Positions 17,141 to 25,600 of a stretch of 64,000 nucleotides of DNA are shown piece by piece. The stretch lies in NCBI RefSeq assembly GCF_019464495.1, contig NZ_CP080492.1, forward strand, positions 2,542,001-2,606,000. Reading direction: 5' to 3'. The first letter of the stretch is position 1; every line of letters starts with the position of its first letter. Made by a program: the position numbers and the translations under genes. The notes below the pieces were generated by a model that was given only the letters and a program-made list of their open reading frames with translations, was not told where the DNA came from and did not search any database. The stretch is from Leucobacter luti (lineage in GTDB: Bacteria > Actinomycetota > Actinomycetes > Actinomycetales > Microbacteriaceae).

Positions 17141-18580
17141 GTGAAGCAACGCATCTACGACTCCCGCGCACAAGCGGTCGTCGACTTCGAACCTCGCGAA
17201 CCAGGCAGGGTCGGCCTGTACGTCTGCGGTCCGACGGTGCAGTCGGCGCCGCACATCGGCCACTTGCGTAGTGGGCTGGTCTACGACCAGATGCGGCGCT
17301 GGTTCGAAGCGACCGGTCACGACGTGACTCTGATCCGCAACGTCACTGACATTGATGACAAGATCCTCGACAATGCACGCGCAGGCCAGGCCGCCGGTGG
17401 CAGCGAGGAGTGGTGGGCACTGGCCTACCGCGTCGAGCGCGAGTTCACCGCGGCATATGACGCGCTTGGGATACTGCCCCCCACCTATGAGCCCCGCGCC
17501 ACCGCGAACGTCGCGCAGATGGTCGACCTAATCGAACTGCTCATTGCGCGCGGTCACGCGTACGTCGCCGCCGACGGATCGGCGAGCGTGTACTTCGATA
17601 CGGCGAGCTGGCCGGAGTACGGCGCGCTGACGCGGCAGCGCCGAGACCAGATGGAAGACGCCGCTGATTCTGAGCCGGTCGGCAAGCGGGATCCGCGTGA
17701 CTTTGCCCTCTGGAAGGCGTACCGCGAGACCGAGCCCGAGTCTGCCTCGTGGCCGTCGCCCTGGGGCCGCGGCCGTCCCGGCTGGCACATCGAGTGCTCC
17801 GCTATGGCGCAGCGCTACCTCGGCGAAGCTTTCGACATTCACGGCGGTGGCTTGGATCTGCGCTTCCCGCACCACGAGAACGAACTCGCGCAGTCGCACG
17901 CAGCCGGACACGCGTTTGCGCAGCACTGGGTGCACAACGGCCTGGTCAACACCGGCGGACAGAAGATGTCGAAGTCGCTCGGGAACTCGCTGTTCGCCGC
18001 CGACCTGCTCGCTCAGGCCCGGCCGATTGTGCTGCGCTACTACCTGGGGGCGGCCCACTACCGCTCCGTGCTCGACTACTCGGAGGGTTCGCTCGCTGAG
18101 GCTGAGGCCGCATTCTCGCGGATCGAGGGGTTCCTGGATCGGGCAGAAGCCTGGGGCGTTGACCTTGCGCTCCCCGTGGAGACAGACGCGCTCGCCGCAG
18201 TGCTCCCGGCCGACTTCGTAGCTGCGATGCTTGATGATTTCGCCGTGCCGCAAGCCCTCGCCGTGCTCCACCAAACGGTGCGCGCGGGCAATTCTGCGCT
18301 CGACGCGAAGGGTGCGGCGGATTCAGATCAGATTCGGACGTATACTTATCAGGCCCTGGGCATGCTCAACGCGCTCGGTCTCAATCCCCGAGACGCGCAT
18401 TGGGTCGCCCCCGAGCGCACCACCGCGCTCGACAGTCTCGTCACGGATCTCATCGCGCAGCGATCTGAAGCTCGTGCGAATCGAGACTTTGCCAAGAGTG
18501 ACGAGATCCGTGACGCCCTGCAGCAGGCAGGCATCGCGCTCGAAGACACCGCAACCGGAACACGCTGGAGCCTGATATGA
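17141..18580 (+). CDS. cysS: CysS, cysteinyl-tRNA synthetase
   Basis: 479 aa class I synthetase. The HIGH-type signature is [19 protein letters not shown] near residue 28 and contains the first zinc Cys. Later ligands fall in [15 protein letters not shown] and HHENELAQS, and the KMSKS loop is [14 protein letters not shown] near 268. Start is GTG at 17141. It overlaps rlmB by four bases (ATGA). The cysS-rlmB pair matches Rv3580c-Rv3579c of M. tuberculosis. Confidence 0.97.
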   Translation: MKQRIYDSRAQAVVDFEPREPGRVGLYVCGPTVQSAPHIGHLRSGLVYDQMRRWFEATGHDVTLIRNVTDIDDKILDNARAGQAAGGSEEWWALAYRVEREFTAAYDALGILPPTYEPRATANVAQMVDLIELLIARGHAYVAADGSASVYFDTASWPEYGALTRQRRDQMEDAADSEPVGKRDPRDFALWKAYRETEPESASWPSPWGRGRPGWHIECSAMAQRYLGEAFDIHGGGLDLRFPHHENELAQSHAAGHAFAQHWVHNGLVNTGGQKMSKSLGNSLFAADLLAQARPIVLRYYLGAAHYRSVLDYSEGSLAEAEAAFSRIEGFLDRAEAWGVDLALPVETDALAAVLPADFVAAMLDDFAVPQALAVLHQTVRAGNSALDAKGAADSDQIRTYTYQALGMLNALGLNPRDAHWVAPERTTALDSLVTDLIAQRSEARANRDFAKSDEIRDALQQAGIALEDTATGTRWSLI

Positions 18581-19599
18581 CGAATAAGAAGAGCCGCACT
18601 GGCGCGATCCGGAAGAAGGGGCTCGGCAAGGCCGTAGGCTCCGGAGGGCAGGGCCGCCAGGCTCTCGAGGGTCGCGGTCCCACGCCGAAAGCGGAGGAGC
18701 GTGAGTACCACGCCAAGTACAAGGCGAAAAAGTCGCGTGAGCGCTACGACGCTGCGAAAGCGCGCTATGCGGAGCGCACGGGGCAGACTCCCGATCGCGG
18801 CCGCGGTGGTAACAGCGGCGGCGGGCGCAAGAAGGACGAGTCCGAGCTGGTGACCGGCCGCAACGCCGTGGTCGAGGCGCTGCGCGCTCAGATCCCGGCC
18901 TCGACGCTGTACATCGCGTCACGCGTCGAGATGGATGACCGCATGCGCGAGATCCTGCGCCTTGCGACGAACCGGAACGTGCCGGTCCTCGAGGTCATGC
19001 GCCAAGAGCTGGACCGCATGACCGAGCGCGATACCGTGCACCAGGGCGTCGTGCTCAAGGTGCCGCCGATGGCGTACGCCCACCCCATGGAGATGCTGGA
19101 TCAGATCATCGATCGCGATGAACTCCCGTTGATCGTGGCGCTCGATGGCGTGACGGATCCTCGCAACCTCGGTGCCATTATTCGTTCCGTCGGAGCTTTC
19201 GGCGGCCAGGGTGTTGTCGTCCCGCAGCGTCGTTCAGCAGGCCTGAACTCGGCCTCCTGGAAGACCTCCGCCGGAGCCGCAGCCCGAATCCCGGTCGCTA
19301 TGGCGTCAAACCTGACGCAGACGATCAAAGAGTACAAAAAGCAGGGTGTGTTCATCGTCGGCCTCGACGGCGACGGCGACGTGTCGCTGCCCGGCCTGGA
19401 ACTCGCAGACCGCCCGCTGATGATCGTAATCGGCAGCGAGGGCAAAGGCCTGTCCCGCCTCGTGACGGAGACGTGTGACGCGGTTGTATCGATCCCGATC
19501 AGCGCGGTCACTGAGTCACTGAACGCCGGGATCGCGGCGAGCGTGGCACTGTACGAAGTATCGCGGCTGCGCGCCGCAGGCACTGCCCCTGCGGAGTAG
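18577..19599 (+). CDS. rlmB: RlmB/TrmH-family 23S rRNA 2'-O-methyltransferase
   Basis: 340 aa SpoU-family enzyme. A basic, probably rRNA-binding N-terminal extension (residues 1-85, Lys/Arg/Gly-rich) is followed by the SpoU substrate-binding domain ([19 protein letters not shown]) and the knotted SAM domain with motif 1 [16 protein letters not shown], motif 2 [14 protein letters not shown] and motif 3 [18 protein letters not shown]. RlmB methylates G2251 of 23S rRNA in E. coli; the exact nucleotide here is inference. Translationally coupled to cysS. Confidence 0.94.
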   Translation: MTNKKSRTGAIRKKGLGKAVGSGGQGRQALEGRGPTPKAEEREYHAKYKAKKSRERYDAAKARYAERTGQTPDRGRGGNSGGGRKKDESELVTGRNAVVEALRAQIPASTLYIASRVEMDDRMREILRLATNRNVPVLEVMRQELDRMTERDTVHQGVVLKVPPMAYAHPMEMLDQIIDRDELPLIVALDGVTDPRNLGAIIRSVGAFGGQGVVVPQRRSAGLNSASWKTSAGAAARIPVAMASNLTQTIKEYKKQGVFIVGLDGDGDVSLPGLELADRPLMIVIGSEGKGLSRLVTETCDAVVSIPISAVTESLNAGIAASVALYEVSRLRAAGTAPAE

Positions 19600-19610
19600 T
19601 TCGCACCCCT

Positions 19611-19668
19611 GAACGCTGGCGGGCAACGCAAATCACAATACGGTGAGATGCGTCGCCCGCCAGCGTTC
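19611..19668. terminator. hairpin terminator overlapping the end of the Rv3235-like gene
   Basis: GAACGCTGGCGGGC (19611-19624) and GCCCGCCAGCGTTC (19655-19668) are a perfect 14-bp inverted repeat, extended by ACGCA/TGCGT after a mismatch. It serves rlmB (stop 19599), and its right arm lies inside the last codons of the convergent Rv3235-like gene (stop 19633). Confidence 0.75.
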
Positions 19669-20454
19669 TGCCGTCAGTTCAAGCCTGAGCGCCACTGCAA
19701 TCGTGCGCTCAGGAGCGTGCAGCGCGACCGCCGCCTCGATCACTGTCGAGCACGGCCGGCTGACGTGCACCGGCCCAGGTATCGGCACCAGCAGGCGGTG
19801 GTCCTGGAAGAGCGTGCGCCGCTCTGTGCGTGCGGCACGCCGTTTCTGCAACTCGATTCTCACCTCCGGTGTGATCGTGCCTGCGAGTTGGGCGATGGTG
19901 CGCTTGCCCTCGATCACCTCGAAGGCGTAGAGCGCGAGGGCCTGAATTGCCTTCTTTGCAGGTGCGGCGCTGCGTTGCGCCCCCGAAGCATGCGGTCTGC
20001 GAAGGGTGCTGGGCGCCCCCGGCATCCTCCCTTCGTCTCTGGCTGAGGCCTGCTGCGGGTCCCGGGCCCTCGGCGCTTCCCCGGTGCTGTGCGTCTCCCG
20101 TTCGCTCGGCGCGTTCTCGGGGTTGGATTTCTCCTCGGTGCTGGGCAGCTCCTGGGCGCTGGATTTCTCCCTGGTGCTGGGCTTCTCCTGGGTGCGGGGC
20201 TTCTCCTGGGTATGGGGCGGTTCCTCGGTGCTGCGCGGTTCCTCGGTGCCGGGCTTCTCCCGGCTGCTCGGCGCTTTGCGGGTGCTGGGTGCCTCTTCGG
20301 CGTTGGATTTCTCACTTGTGCCGGGCGGCGGCTGGAACTCAACGAGTCGGAGCGGTGCTGGCGGCTGGGTGCTCTGGGACGGGCCAGCGCTCGCAACGCG
20401 GTGGTTCGTGCGGTGATCGGTGTCGGGGGCAGGCGCTCTCGCAGATTGGCTCAC
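19633..20454 (-). CDS. Rv3235-family (DUF6459-like) protein with hexapeptide-repeat linker
   Basis: 273 aa from the GTG at 20454, chosen because AGAGGA sits seven bases upstream; an open frame continues to 20580 without a ribosome site. Residues about 40-125 are a low-complexity linker of near-hexapeptide units (EKPRTQ, EKPSTR, EKSSAQ). The C-terminal 110 residues form the conserved domain (ALALYAFEVIEGKRTIAQL, TPEVRIELQKRRAART) found in Rv3235 of M. tuberculosis. No catalytic residues are apparent and the function is unknown. Divergent from pdtaS. Confidence 0.7.
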   Translation of the reverse strand: MSQSARAPAPDTDHRTNHRVASAGPSQSTQPPAPLRLVEFQPPPGTSEKSNAEEAPSTRKAPSSREKPGTEEPRSTEEPPHTQEKPRTQEKPSTREKSSAQELPSTEEKSNPENAPSERETHSTGEAPRARDPQQASARDEGRMPGAPSTLRRPHASGAQRSAAPAKKAIQALALYAFEVIEGKRTIAQLAGTITPEVRIELQKRRAARTERRTLFQDHRLLVPIPGPVHVSRPCSTVIEAAVALHAPERTIAVALRLELTAERWRATHLTVL

Positions 20455-20651
20455 GGGGATCCTCTCGTAAATCCCGAATGTGACGCCCTGCGTGATCCCC
20501 CACCTTGCCCGCGTGATCCCGGATTTCTGGTGTGTGGTGCCCACCATAGGGAACCCGAGCCGAATCTGGTCAAATGGCAATTACGCCCTGGTCATTCTGG
20601 CCGCGGTGTGCGCTCTGCAAGAACCACGCGTGTGTGCTCTACTCTGGTCAG

Positions 20652-22163
20652 GTGGCCACACTCAGGAACCTCGCGACAAAGTACTCCTCCCTCAGCGAAG
20701 AGGAGATCGAGTGGCTGGAGCTGCTCACTTTGGACTGGCAGCTTCTCGCAGACCTCGCGCTCAGCGACGTCGTGCTGTGGGTGCCGACCAATGACGGTGA
20801 CTACCTCGCAGTCGCGCACAGCAGGCCCGCGGGCTCCGTGACACTCTTCTATCGCGATGTGATCGGTGACTTCCTGCGTTCAGACTGGCGTGGCCTCGTG
20901 GACCAGGCCATGGAGACCGGGCAGCACGTCGCCTCCACCTCACCCGCGTGGTACGAGGAAAACCCGATGCGGCTCACCGCATACTCGGTGAGCCGGCTCG
21001 ACAGCCACGGTGCAAAGCAGGGGCCGTTCGCCGTCGCCACCGTGCACACGAGCGTGGCCGATACGCAGCCGGCGTCCCGCATCGGAGCTGCGTTCCGCGA
21101 AGTGGCGAGCGATCTCTTCGGGATGATCCAGGCGGGGCTGTTCCCCTCCCCGAGTAACGCGCGTGGCGGCGAACAAGGCTCTCCGCGCGCCTCTGACGGA
21201 CTCGTGCGCGTCAACCTTGACGGCGAGGCAACCTTCGCGAGCCCGAATACCCAGACGACGTTCACCACCCTGGGATACCGCGACGAAATTGAGGGTGAGA
21301 ACTTCTCCGAGGTCATCGCCGAGATCGTGAAAGGGCAGTTCGACACGAACGAGTCGTTGCCGCTGATCGCGCAGGGCAAGATCGCGAAGCGGGTAGAGAT
21401 CGATGCGCGAGGCCGCACCGTGACGCTGCGATCGATCCCCGTCATCCGTGACGGTGTGCGCGTCGGCGGAATCGTCCTCACACGCGACGTGACGGAACTG
21501 CGGCAACAGGCGCAAGAACTCATCACCAAGGACGCGACGATCCGCGAGATTCACCATCGCGTGAAGAACAATCTGCAGACCGTGGCCTCGCTGCTGCGTG
21601 TGCAGGCGCGGCGAGCGCGCAGCGAAGAAGCGAAAGAGGTGCTCGGCCAGGCGATGCGCCGCGTCGCCGCGATCGCGGTCGTGCACGACACCCTCGCGAC
21701 CGGACTGTCACAGATCGTGAGCTTTGACGAGGTGTTCGACCGGGTGTTGGGGCTCGCAGCAGAGGTCGCAAGCTTGCACGGTACGACCGTGCACCCGCAC
21801 AAAGAAGGATCGTTCGGAGAGCTGCCGTCGGAGTACGCAACACCCCTTGCGCTCGCCCTGACGGAAATTGTCACGAACGCTGTGGAGCACGGCCTCGCTG
21901 GCAAGGAGGGCGATGTCTACATCCGCGCTGATCGCAACGATACGCGGCTGACCGTTGAAGTCGTCGATACCGGCACCGGGCTGCCAGGAGGCACTGTCGG
22001 AGACGGCCTCGGCACTCAGATCGTGCGCACCCTGATTGAGGGGGAGCTCGGGGGCAGCATTGTCTGGGCCCCCGATGCCGCAGGCGGTACCCGCGTCTCG
22101 ATTCAGATCCCACTGCACTGGATCTCCACTCAGACGCGTGAGATCCCCCGCATCCGGGGGTAG
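20652..22163 (+). CDS. pdtaS: PdtaS-like cytosolic sensor histidine kinase
   Basis: 503 aa from the GTG at 20652; the ATLRNLATKYSSLSEEEIEWLELL N-terminus then aligns with PdtaS (Rv3220c). A GAF domain covers about residues 5-165 and a PAS domain about 185-285. HisKA_2 follows with EIHHRVKNNLQTVASLL (phospho-acceptor among His301/302), and the HATPase has EIVTNAVEHGL and VVDTGTGLPGG. PdtaS phosphorylates PdtaR, an ANTAR antiterminator, in mycobacteria; pdtaR is not in this window. It has no membrane segment. A CCCCCG/CGGGGG hairpin at 22145-22160 overlaps the last codons. Confidence 0.9.
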   Translation: MATLRNLATKYSSLSEEEIEWLELLTLDWQLLADLALSDVVLWVPTNDGDYLAVAHSRPAGSVTLFYRDVIGDFLRSDWRGLVDQAMETGQHVASTSPAWYEENPMRLTAYSVSRLDSHGAKQGPFAVATVHTSVADTQPASRIGAAFREVASDLFGMIQAGLFPSPSNARGGEQGSPRASDGLVRVNLDGEATFASPNTQTTFTTLGYRDEIEGENFSEVIAEIVKGQFDTNESLPLIAQGKIAKRVEIDARGRTVTLRSIPVIRDGVRVGGIVLTRDVTELRQQAQELITKDATIREIHHRVKNNLQTVASLLRVQARRARSEEAKEVLGQAMRRVAAIAVVHDTLATGLSQIVSFDEVFDRVLGLAAEVASLHGTTVHPHKEGSFGELPSEYATPLALALTEIVTNAVEHGLAGKEGDVYIRADRNDTRLTVEVVDTGTGLPGGTVGDGLGTQIVRTLIEGELGGSIVWAPDAAGGTRVSIQIPLHWISTQTREIPRIRG

Positions 22164-22485
22164 CGGTTCGCGGCACGCGCCGATGTAGCGTGGCGCGGTG
22201 CTGATCTAGCGTGGTGCGCCCGCCCGCCCAGCGTGGTGTGCCCGCCCACCCGCCGTGGTGCGGGCGCGCTTCTCGCGTGGTTGTGGGTGTGATCCGGCAT
22301 TGATCCCGCGCCGCGCAACAGCGCTTCGTTCGCTCTCCGGCGCTCCCCTGTTCGGTAGGGCGGCTGCCTCGCTTTGCCCGGCGCTGCCTTGCCCTGCGAT
22401 GCCTTGCCCTGCCTGGCGATGCAAAACCCGGGCATGAAAGTCCCGGTATTGCCCTGCGATCCCATTCCCACGCTTCCCAAAAACT

Positions 22486-22539
22486 CATGGGTCGAAATTC
22501 GGGCCTTCAGCTTGTTGAAGTCCCAAAATTCGACCCATG
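22486..22539. repeat. 54-bp imperfect palindrome
   Basis: CATGGGTCGAAATTCGGG pairs with CCCAAAATTCGACCCATG with two mismatches, and inside them CTTCA/TGAAG pairs again around GCTTGT. It is far more AT-rich than its surroundings. Could be the pdtaS terminator (320 bp downstream, so unlikely) or a small mobile palindromic element. Confidence 0.6.
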
Positions 22540-22717
22540 AATCGTTTCACCCGGCGGGGGAGGGCGCACTAGAGGGCGGAGGAGGCGGGCGAGGACCCGG
22601 CCACGGGGGCAATCGCGGGGGCGAGCGTCAGCGGGTAGAGAGCGGTGGGGCGGGAATCGGTGATCGGGGGCTGGGCGGGGGAACGGGGACCTGGGCACCG
22701 GGAGTAGGAGACCGGGG

Positions 22718-22799
22718 GTGGGGAACGAGGCGCTGGATACCGGGAGCAGGTGGCCGGGGTGGGGAACGGGGAGCTGGATACCGGGAGCAGGTGGCCGGG
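22718..22799. repeat. two tandem 41-bp G-rich repeats
   Basis: Two copies with a 41-bp period (22718-22758, 22759-22799), each containing GCTGGATACCGGGAGCAGG, with only a few substitutions. Related shorter GGGAACGGGG/ACCGGGAGTAGG units extend back to about 22640. The plus strand has many G3-G5 runs. Confidence 0.75.
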
Positions 22800-22812
22800 G
22801 ACCGGGCGCGGG

Positions 22813-23621
22813 CTAGTTGCGGCTGTTCCGGATGAGGACCGCCGTGCCGACTCCAAGCAGCAGGACGCCGAGACCGATGATGGTCGCTGTGATCCAGGCT
22901 GCGGTGTCGAGCGAACCACCGCCGAAGGCGCGCTGCGCGACGTAGCCGCAGAACGCGAGGATCAACGCCCCCAGACGATCGGGCCGGTGCGCGGGATGGG
23001 CTTCCTGCGCTGCCCATTCTGGGGCCGCCCGCTCTGCTGCGACGCAGGCTGCGCGGCGGCGTGCGGGTGAGGCTGGGCTCCGGTCGCCGTCGCGCCGATG
23101 CCAGCAGGCGCGTGCGGCGCAGATACCTGCGGCACAGTCGCTTGCGGCGCAGATACCTGCGGCACAGACACTCCGGGCAAGGCGGCCTCCGGCACAGTCA
23201 CCTCCGGCAAGGGCGCGTGCGGCCCAGCAGCAGTTGCGTGCGGCTCGGCTACAGTTGCGTGCGGCCCAGCTACAGTCGCTTGCGGCCCAGCAGTAGTCGC
23301 CTGCGGATCAAACGTCGGCCGCGCAGGCGTTTCCACCGGAGCTGCCTGAACAGCCGGAGCTGCCTGCGCAGCAGGCGCTACCTGTCCCACCGGCGTTGCC
23401 TGCACAGCCGGAGCTGCCTGAAGAGCTGAAGCTGCTTGCTCGACCGGCGTTGCCTGCACCGAAGGCGCCTGGACCGTGGCAACTCCGTCCAAGGAATCCT
23501 TGGTCACCGGTCCCGATGCATTGGGGATTGCTGCTTCGGCCGGCGGCTGCGCGGCAGGCGCCGTTTCGCTCGGCTTGATGGCAGAGTCGGACGGCTCCGG
23601 CGTGGTGGGGTGGGTGGTCAT
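22813..23621 (-). CDS. Ala/Pro-rich membrane-anchored protein (frame break near 22968)
   Basis: Begins MTTHPTTPEPSDSAIKPSET. Residues 1-205 are low complexity: QAAPAVQATPVGQ-type repeats, then GPHATVAEPHATAAGPHA repeats. As written it stops at 22962, but adding one base to the C5 run at 22968-22972 (G run on the coding strand) continues WGALILAFCGYVAQRAFGGG and a clear membrane helix (TATIIGLGVLLLGVGTAVLI), ending RNSRN at TAG 22815-22813, for 269 aa. The start overlaps the upstream PspC gene stop by four bases, so it belongs to that operon. Probably an envelope-stress accessory protein; no known family recognised. Confidence 0.65.
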
Positions 23622-25486
23622 CGTGCGTCCTCCAGCTCGTGCAGTTCCTCATTCAGCGCATCGCGCTCGCGTTCGAGCTGCGTCGTTTCTCGCGGGCTCA
23701 GCCCGGGCTCTTCGAGCTTCCAGTCCAGCGTACGGAGTTCGTCTTCGACTCGGGAGATCTCGGCTGAGTTCTGTTCGGAGTCACGGTTGGAAAGCTGTAG
23801 ACCGTCGGTCGTGCTGGTGCGCTCGCTCGACCTGCTGGCCACATCGACCACTCCAGCGCCCAGGTATACCGTGACGCGGGTAGCCGATCGCTCCGCACGC
23901 GTACCGCCGTGCTCGGGCATGTTGACCGCAATGGTGCGTGCGAGCAACGGGCCGCCGGAGCGCTGCTCATCATTGCCGTTCTCGTTGATCTGCCCGGCGA
24001 GCACGCGGAGATCGACAATCGCGGGCGCGTGCTCGGGGAGCACAAGGTCAGTAGTGCCCCCTATCTGCCAGAACACGAGGTCGGTGTTCCCGGCTGGATC
24101 CGCATCGAGCGAGCGCAAATCGAGTTCGCTGGTCCCTGCGAGGAGTACCGCTCCCGGCACCGACCCACCGGTCACTTCCATCGTGCCGAATGGCTGGAAG
24201 CGCGTGCCCCACGGGAGCACCACCGTGATGAGGAGCGCAATGACCCCGCAGAACGAGAGGAAGCCGACCCAGCCCGTGTTTTTCCCACGCACCCCGGCGA
24301 CGATGAGGGATATCGCGAGCACCACGAGCGCCGCGACGATGCCGGCGACGAGTGCGGCGGGTACTGTTCCCTGGATGAGTTCCGCGGGGAACGCATCGAG
24401 CGTCCAGAGCGCGGTGAGGCCGCCAGCGAGCAGCGCGAGTGCGAGGGTGAGGATCGTTTGCCCTGCGCCGAGCTTCGTCGCGTCATGGTGCTGCGCGTAG
24501 CGAGCGCTCCATTCATCTGCTTGTTTTCCAACGTCGGCGCTCCACTGCGTGGCTTTTTCTCCTGCACGCTGACTCCACTCGCTAGCCTTCTGGCTCCAGT
24601 CGTCGGTCTTCTGGCTCCAGTCGTCAGTTTGCCAGCCTCCTCGGGGGGTGAACGTCTCGCCGCGATCGGAAGCCGATGCGGAGGCGGACGCGGGGGCCGC
24701 TGCGCTGGATGGAGTTGCGCCTGAAGGCTCTGTTGGATGAGGGGCGGTGAACTGTGCCGCAAATGACGTAGCGCTCGCAGCGCTCGCGGCACCTGCGGCC
24801 CCCGCGCTGCTCGCGGCTTCCGCAGCACCCGCGCTACTTGCAGCACCCGCGCTGCTCGCAGCCCCCGCAGCGCTCGGCGCACCAGTGGGCACCCCGGTCG
24901 CACCCTGGCTCGGGCCGGAGTGCGGTGCGGGACCAGCTCCGGGGTCAGCCGGCGAATTCTGCGCGCGCCCGCGGTTCAGCAGAACTCGGCGCACCCAGAT
25001 GAAGCCGAATACGAGGATCGCGATCCACACGAGCCAGGCGATCGTGGCGCTCAACCAGGCCGGAGCTCCGAACGCTCCGAATGCGCCCCAGCCTGCGAAC
25101 GCGAACGGTGCGGCCACGCCGCCGGTGAAGATTGAGACGAACGCCGGAATCGCGACCAGTGTCACCAGAATGACAGCGGCGGTCACGATCCCGGCGTGTG
25201 CTCGCCCCCGGAAGATCTCCTCCCCGTGGATCTTGCCTGCGGCATCGGGGAGTAGCAGCCACCCGGTCAGATAGAGCAGGATGCCGGGGCCGCCGAGCAG
25301 AGCGAGGACCACGAATACGCCGCGCACAATCAGCGGATCGATCCCCGCCTTCGCCGCGATTCCGCCGGCCACACCGGCAAACCAGCGGTCGCCGCCGCGC
25401 ACAATGCCGAGGCCGCGCAGCCACGAGAAGAACGCGTTGCTGGGGGGAGGCGTGCTCTGGGGATCAGAGTCGTATGTGTTCGTCAT
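23618..25486 (-). CDS. PspC-domain multi-helix membrane protein with adhesin-like C-terminal domain
   Basis: 622 aa. The N-terminal PspC domain (GGDRWFAGVAGGIAAKAGID, LLGGPGILLYLTGWLLLPD) is followed by two more membrane helices, an Ala/Ser-rich linker near 185-275 and a Trp heptad stretch (DDWSQKASEWSQRAGEKATQ). Three further helices follow near 345-450 and then a soluble beta-rich region (LDLRSLDADPAGNTDLVFWQ) similar to LiaF/YvqF-type C-terminal domains. It ends in a charged coiled coil (ELRTLDWKLEEPG, TQLERERDALNEELHELED). Divergent from a PspC-fused kinase, so probably the membrane partner of that two-component system. Confidence 0.8.
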   Translation of the reverse strand: MTNTYDSDPQSTPPPSNAFFSWLRGLGIVRGGDRWFAGVAGGIAAKAGIDPLIVRGVFVVLALLGGPGILLYLTGWLLLPDAAGKIHGEEIFRGRAHAGIVTAAVILVTLVAIPAFVSIFTGGVAAPFAFAGWGAFGAFGAPAWLSATIAWLVWIAILVFGFIWVRRVLLNRGRAQNSPADPGAGPAPHSGPSQGATGVPTGAPSAAGAASSAGAASSAGAAEAASSAGAAGAASAASATSFAAQFTAPHPTEPSGATPSSAAAPASASASASDRGETFTPRGGWQTDDWSQKTDDWSQKASEWSQRAGEKATQWSADVGKQADEWSARYAQHHDATKLGAGQTILTLALALLAGGLTALWTLDAFPAELIQGTVPAALVAGIVAALVVLAISLIVAGVRGKNTGWVGFLSFCGVIALLITVVLPWGTRFQPFGTMEVTGGSVPGAVLLAGTSELDLRSLDADPAGNTDLVFWQIGGTTDLVLPEHAPAIVDLRVLAGQINENGNDEQRSGGPLLARTIAVNMPEHGGTRAERSATRVTVYLGAGVVDVASRSSERTSTTDGLQLSNRDSEQNSAEISRVEDELRTLDWKLEEPGLSPRETTQLERERDALNEELHELEDAR

Positions 25487-25600
25487 GTCTTCGATTCTGA
25501 CCCAGTCGAATCGTTGCTGCTATCGGGGTTCACCCTGACCGGACCCTGATCCTGCCCGGCTGAGACCCCGATCTCGGCCTCGAACTGCTTGGATAGACCC

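Larger units (their letters stand above)
22164..22812. other. gene-free region with palindrome and G-rich tandem repeats
   Basis: About 650 bp between pdtaS and the Ala-rich membrane gene. I see no coding frame with normal codon bias. It holds three repetitive zones: CGTGGTG(T/C)GCCCGCCC-type repeats near 22195-22265, CCTTGCCCTGC-type repeats near 22380-22420, and a strongly G-skewed tract from 22555 to 22810. An imperfect palindrome lies at 22486-22539. See separate entries. Confidence 0.55.

Noticed and set aside
20574..20651. N-terminal extension of PdtaS with CALCKNHAC resembling a metal motif
   Set aside because: The alignment with PdtaS starts at the GTG at 20652; the extension overlaps the divergent gene's upstream region and has no ribosome site.
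22195..22810. CRISPR array
   Set aside because: Repeats are directly adjacent, degenerate and without unique spacers; no cas genes nearby.
22374..22835. 153-codon plus-strand frame in the G-rich region
   Set aside because: It is just Gly/Arg readout of the G-rich repeats, without a ribosome site or normal codon use.
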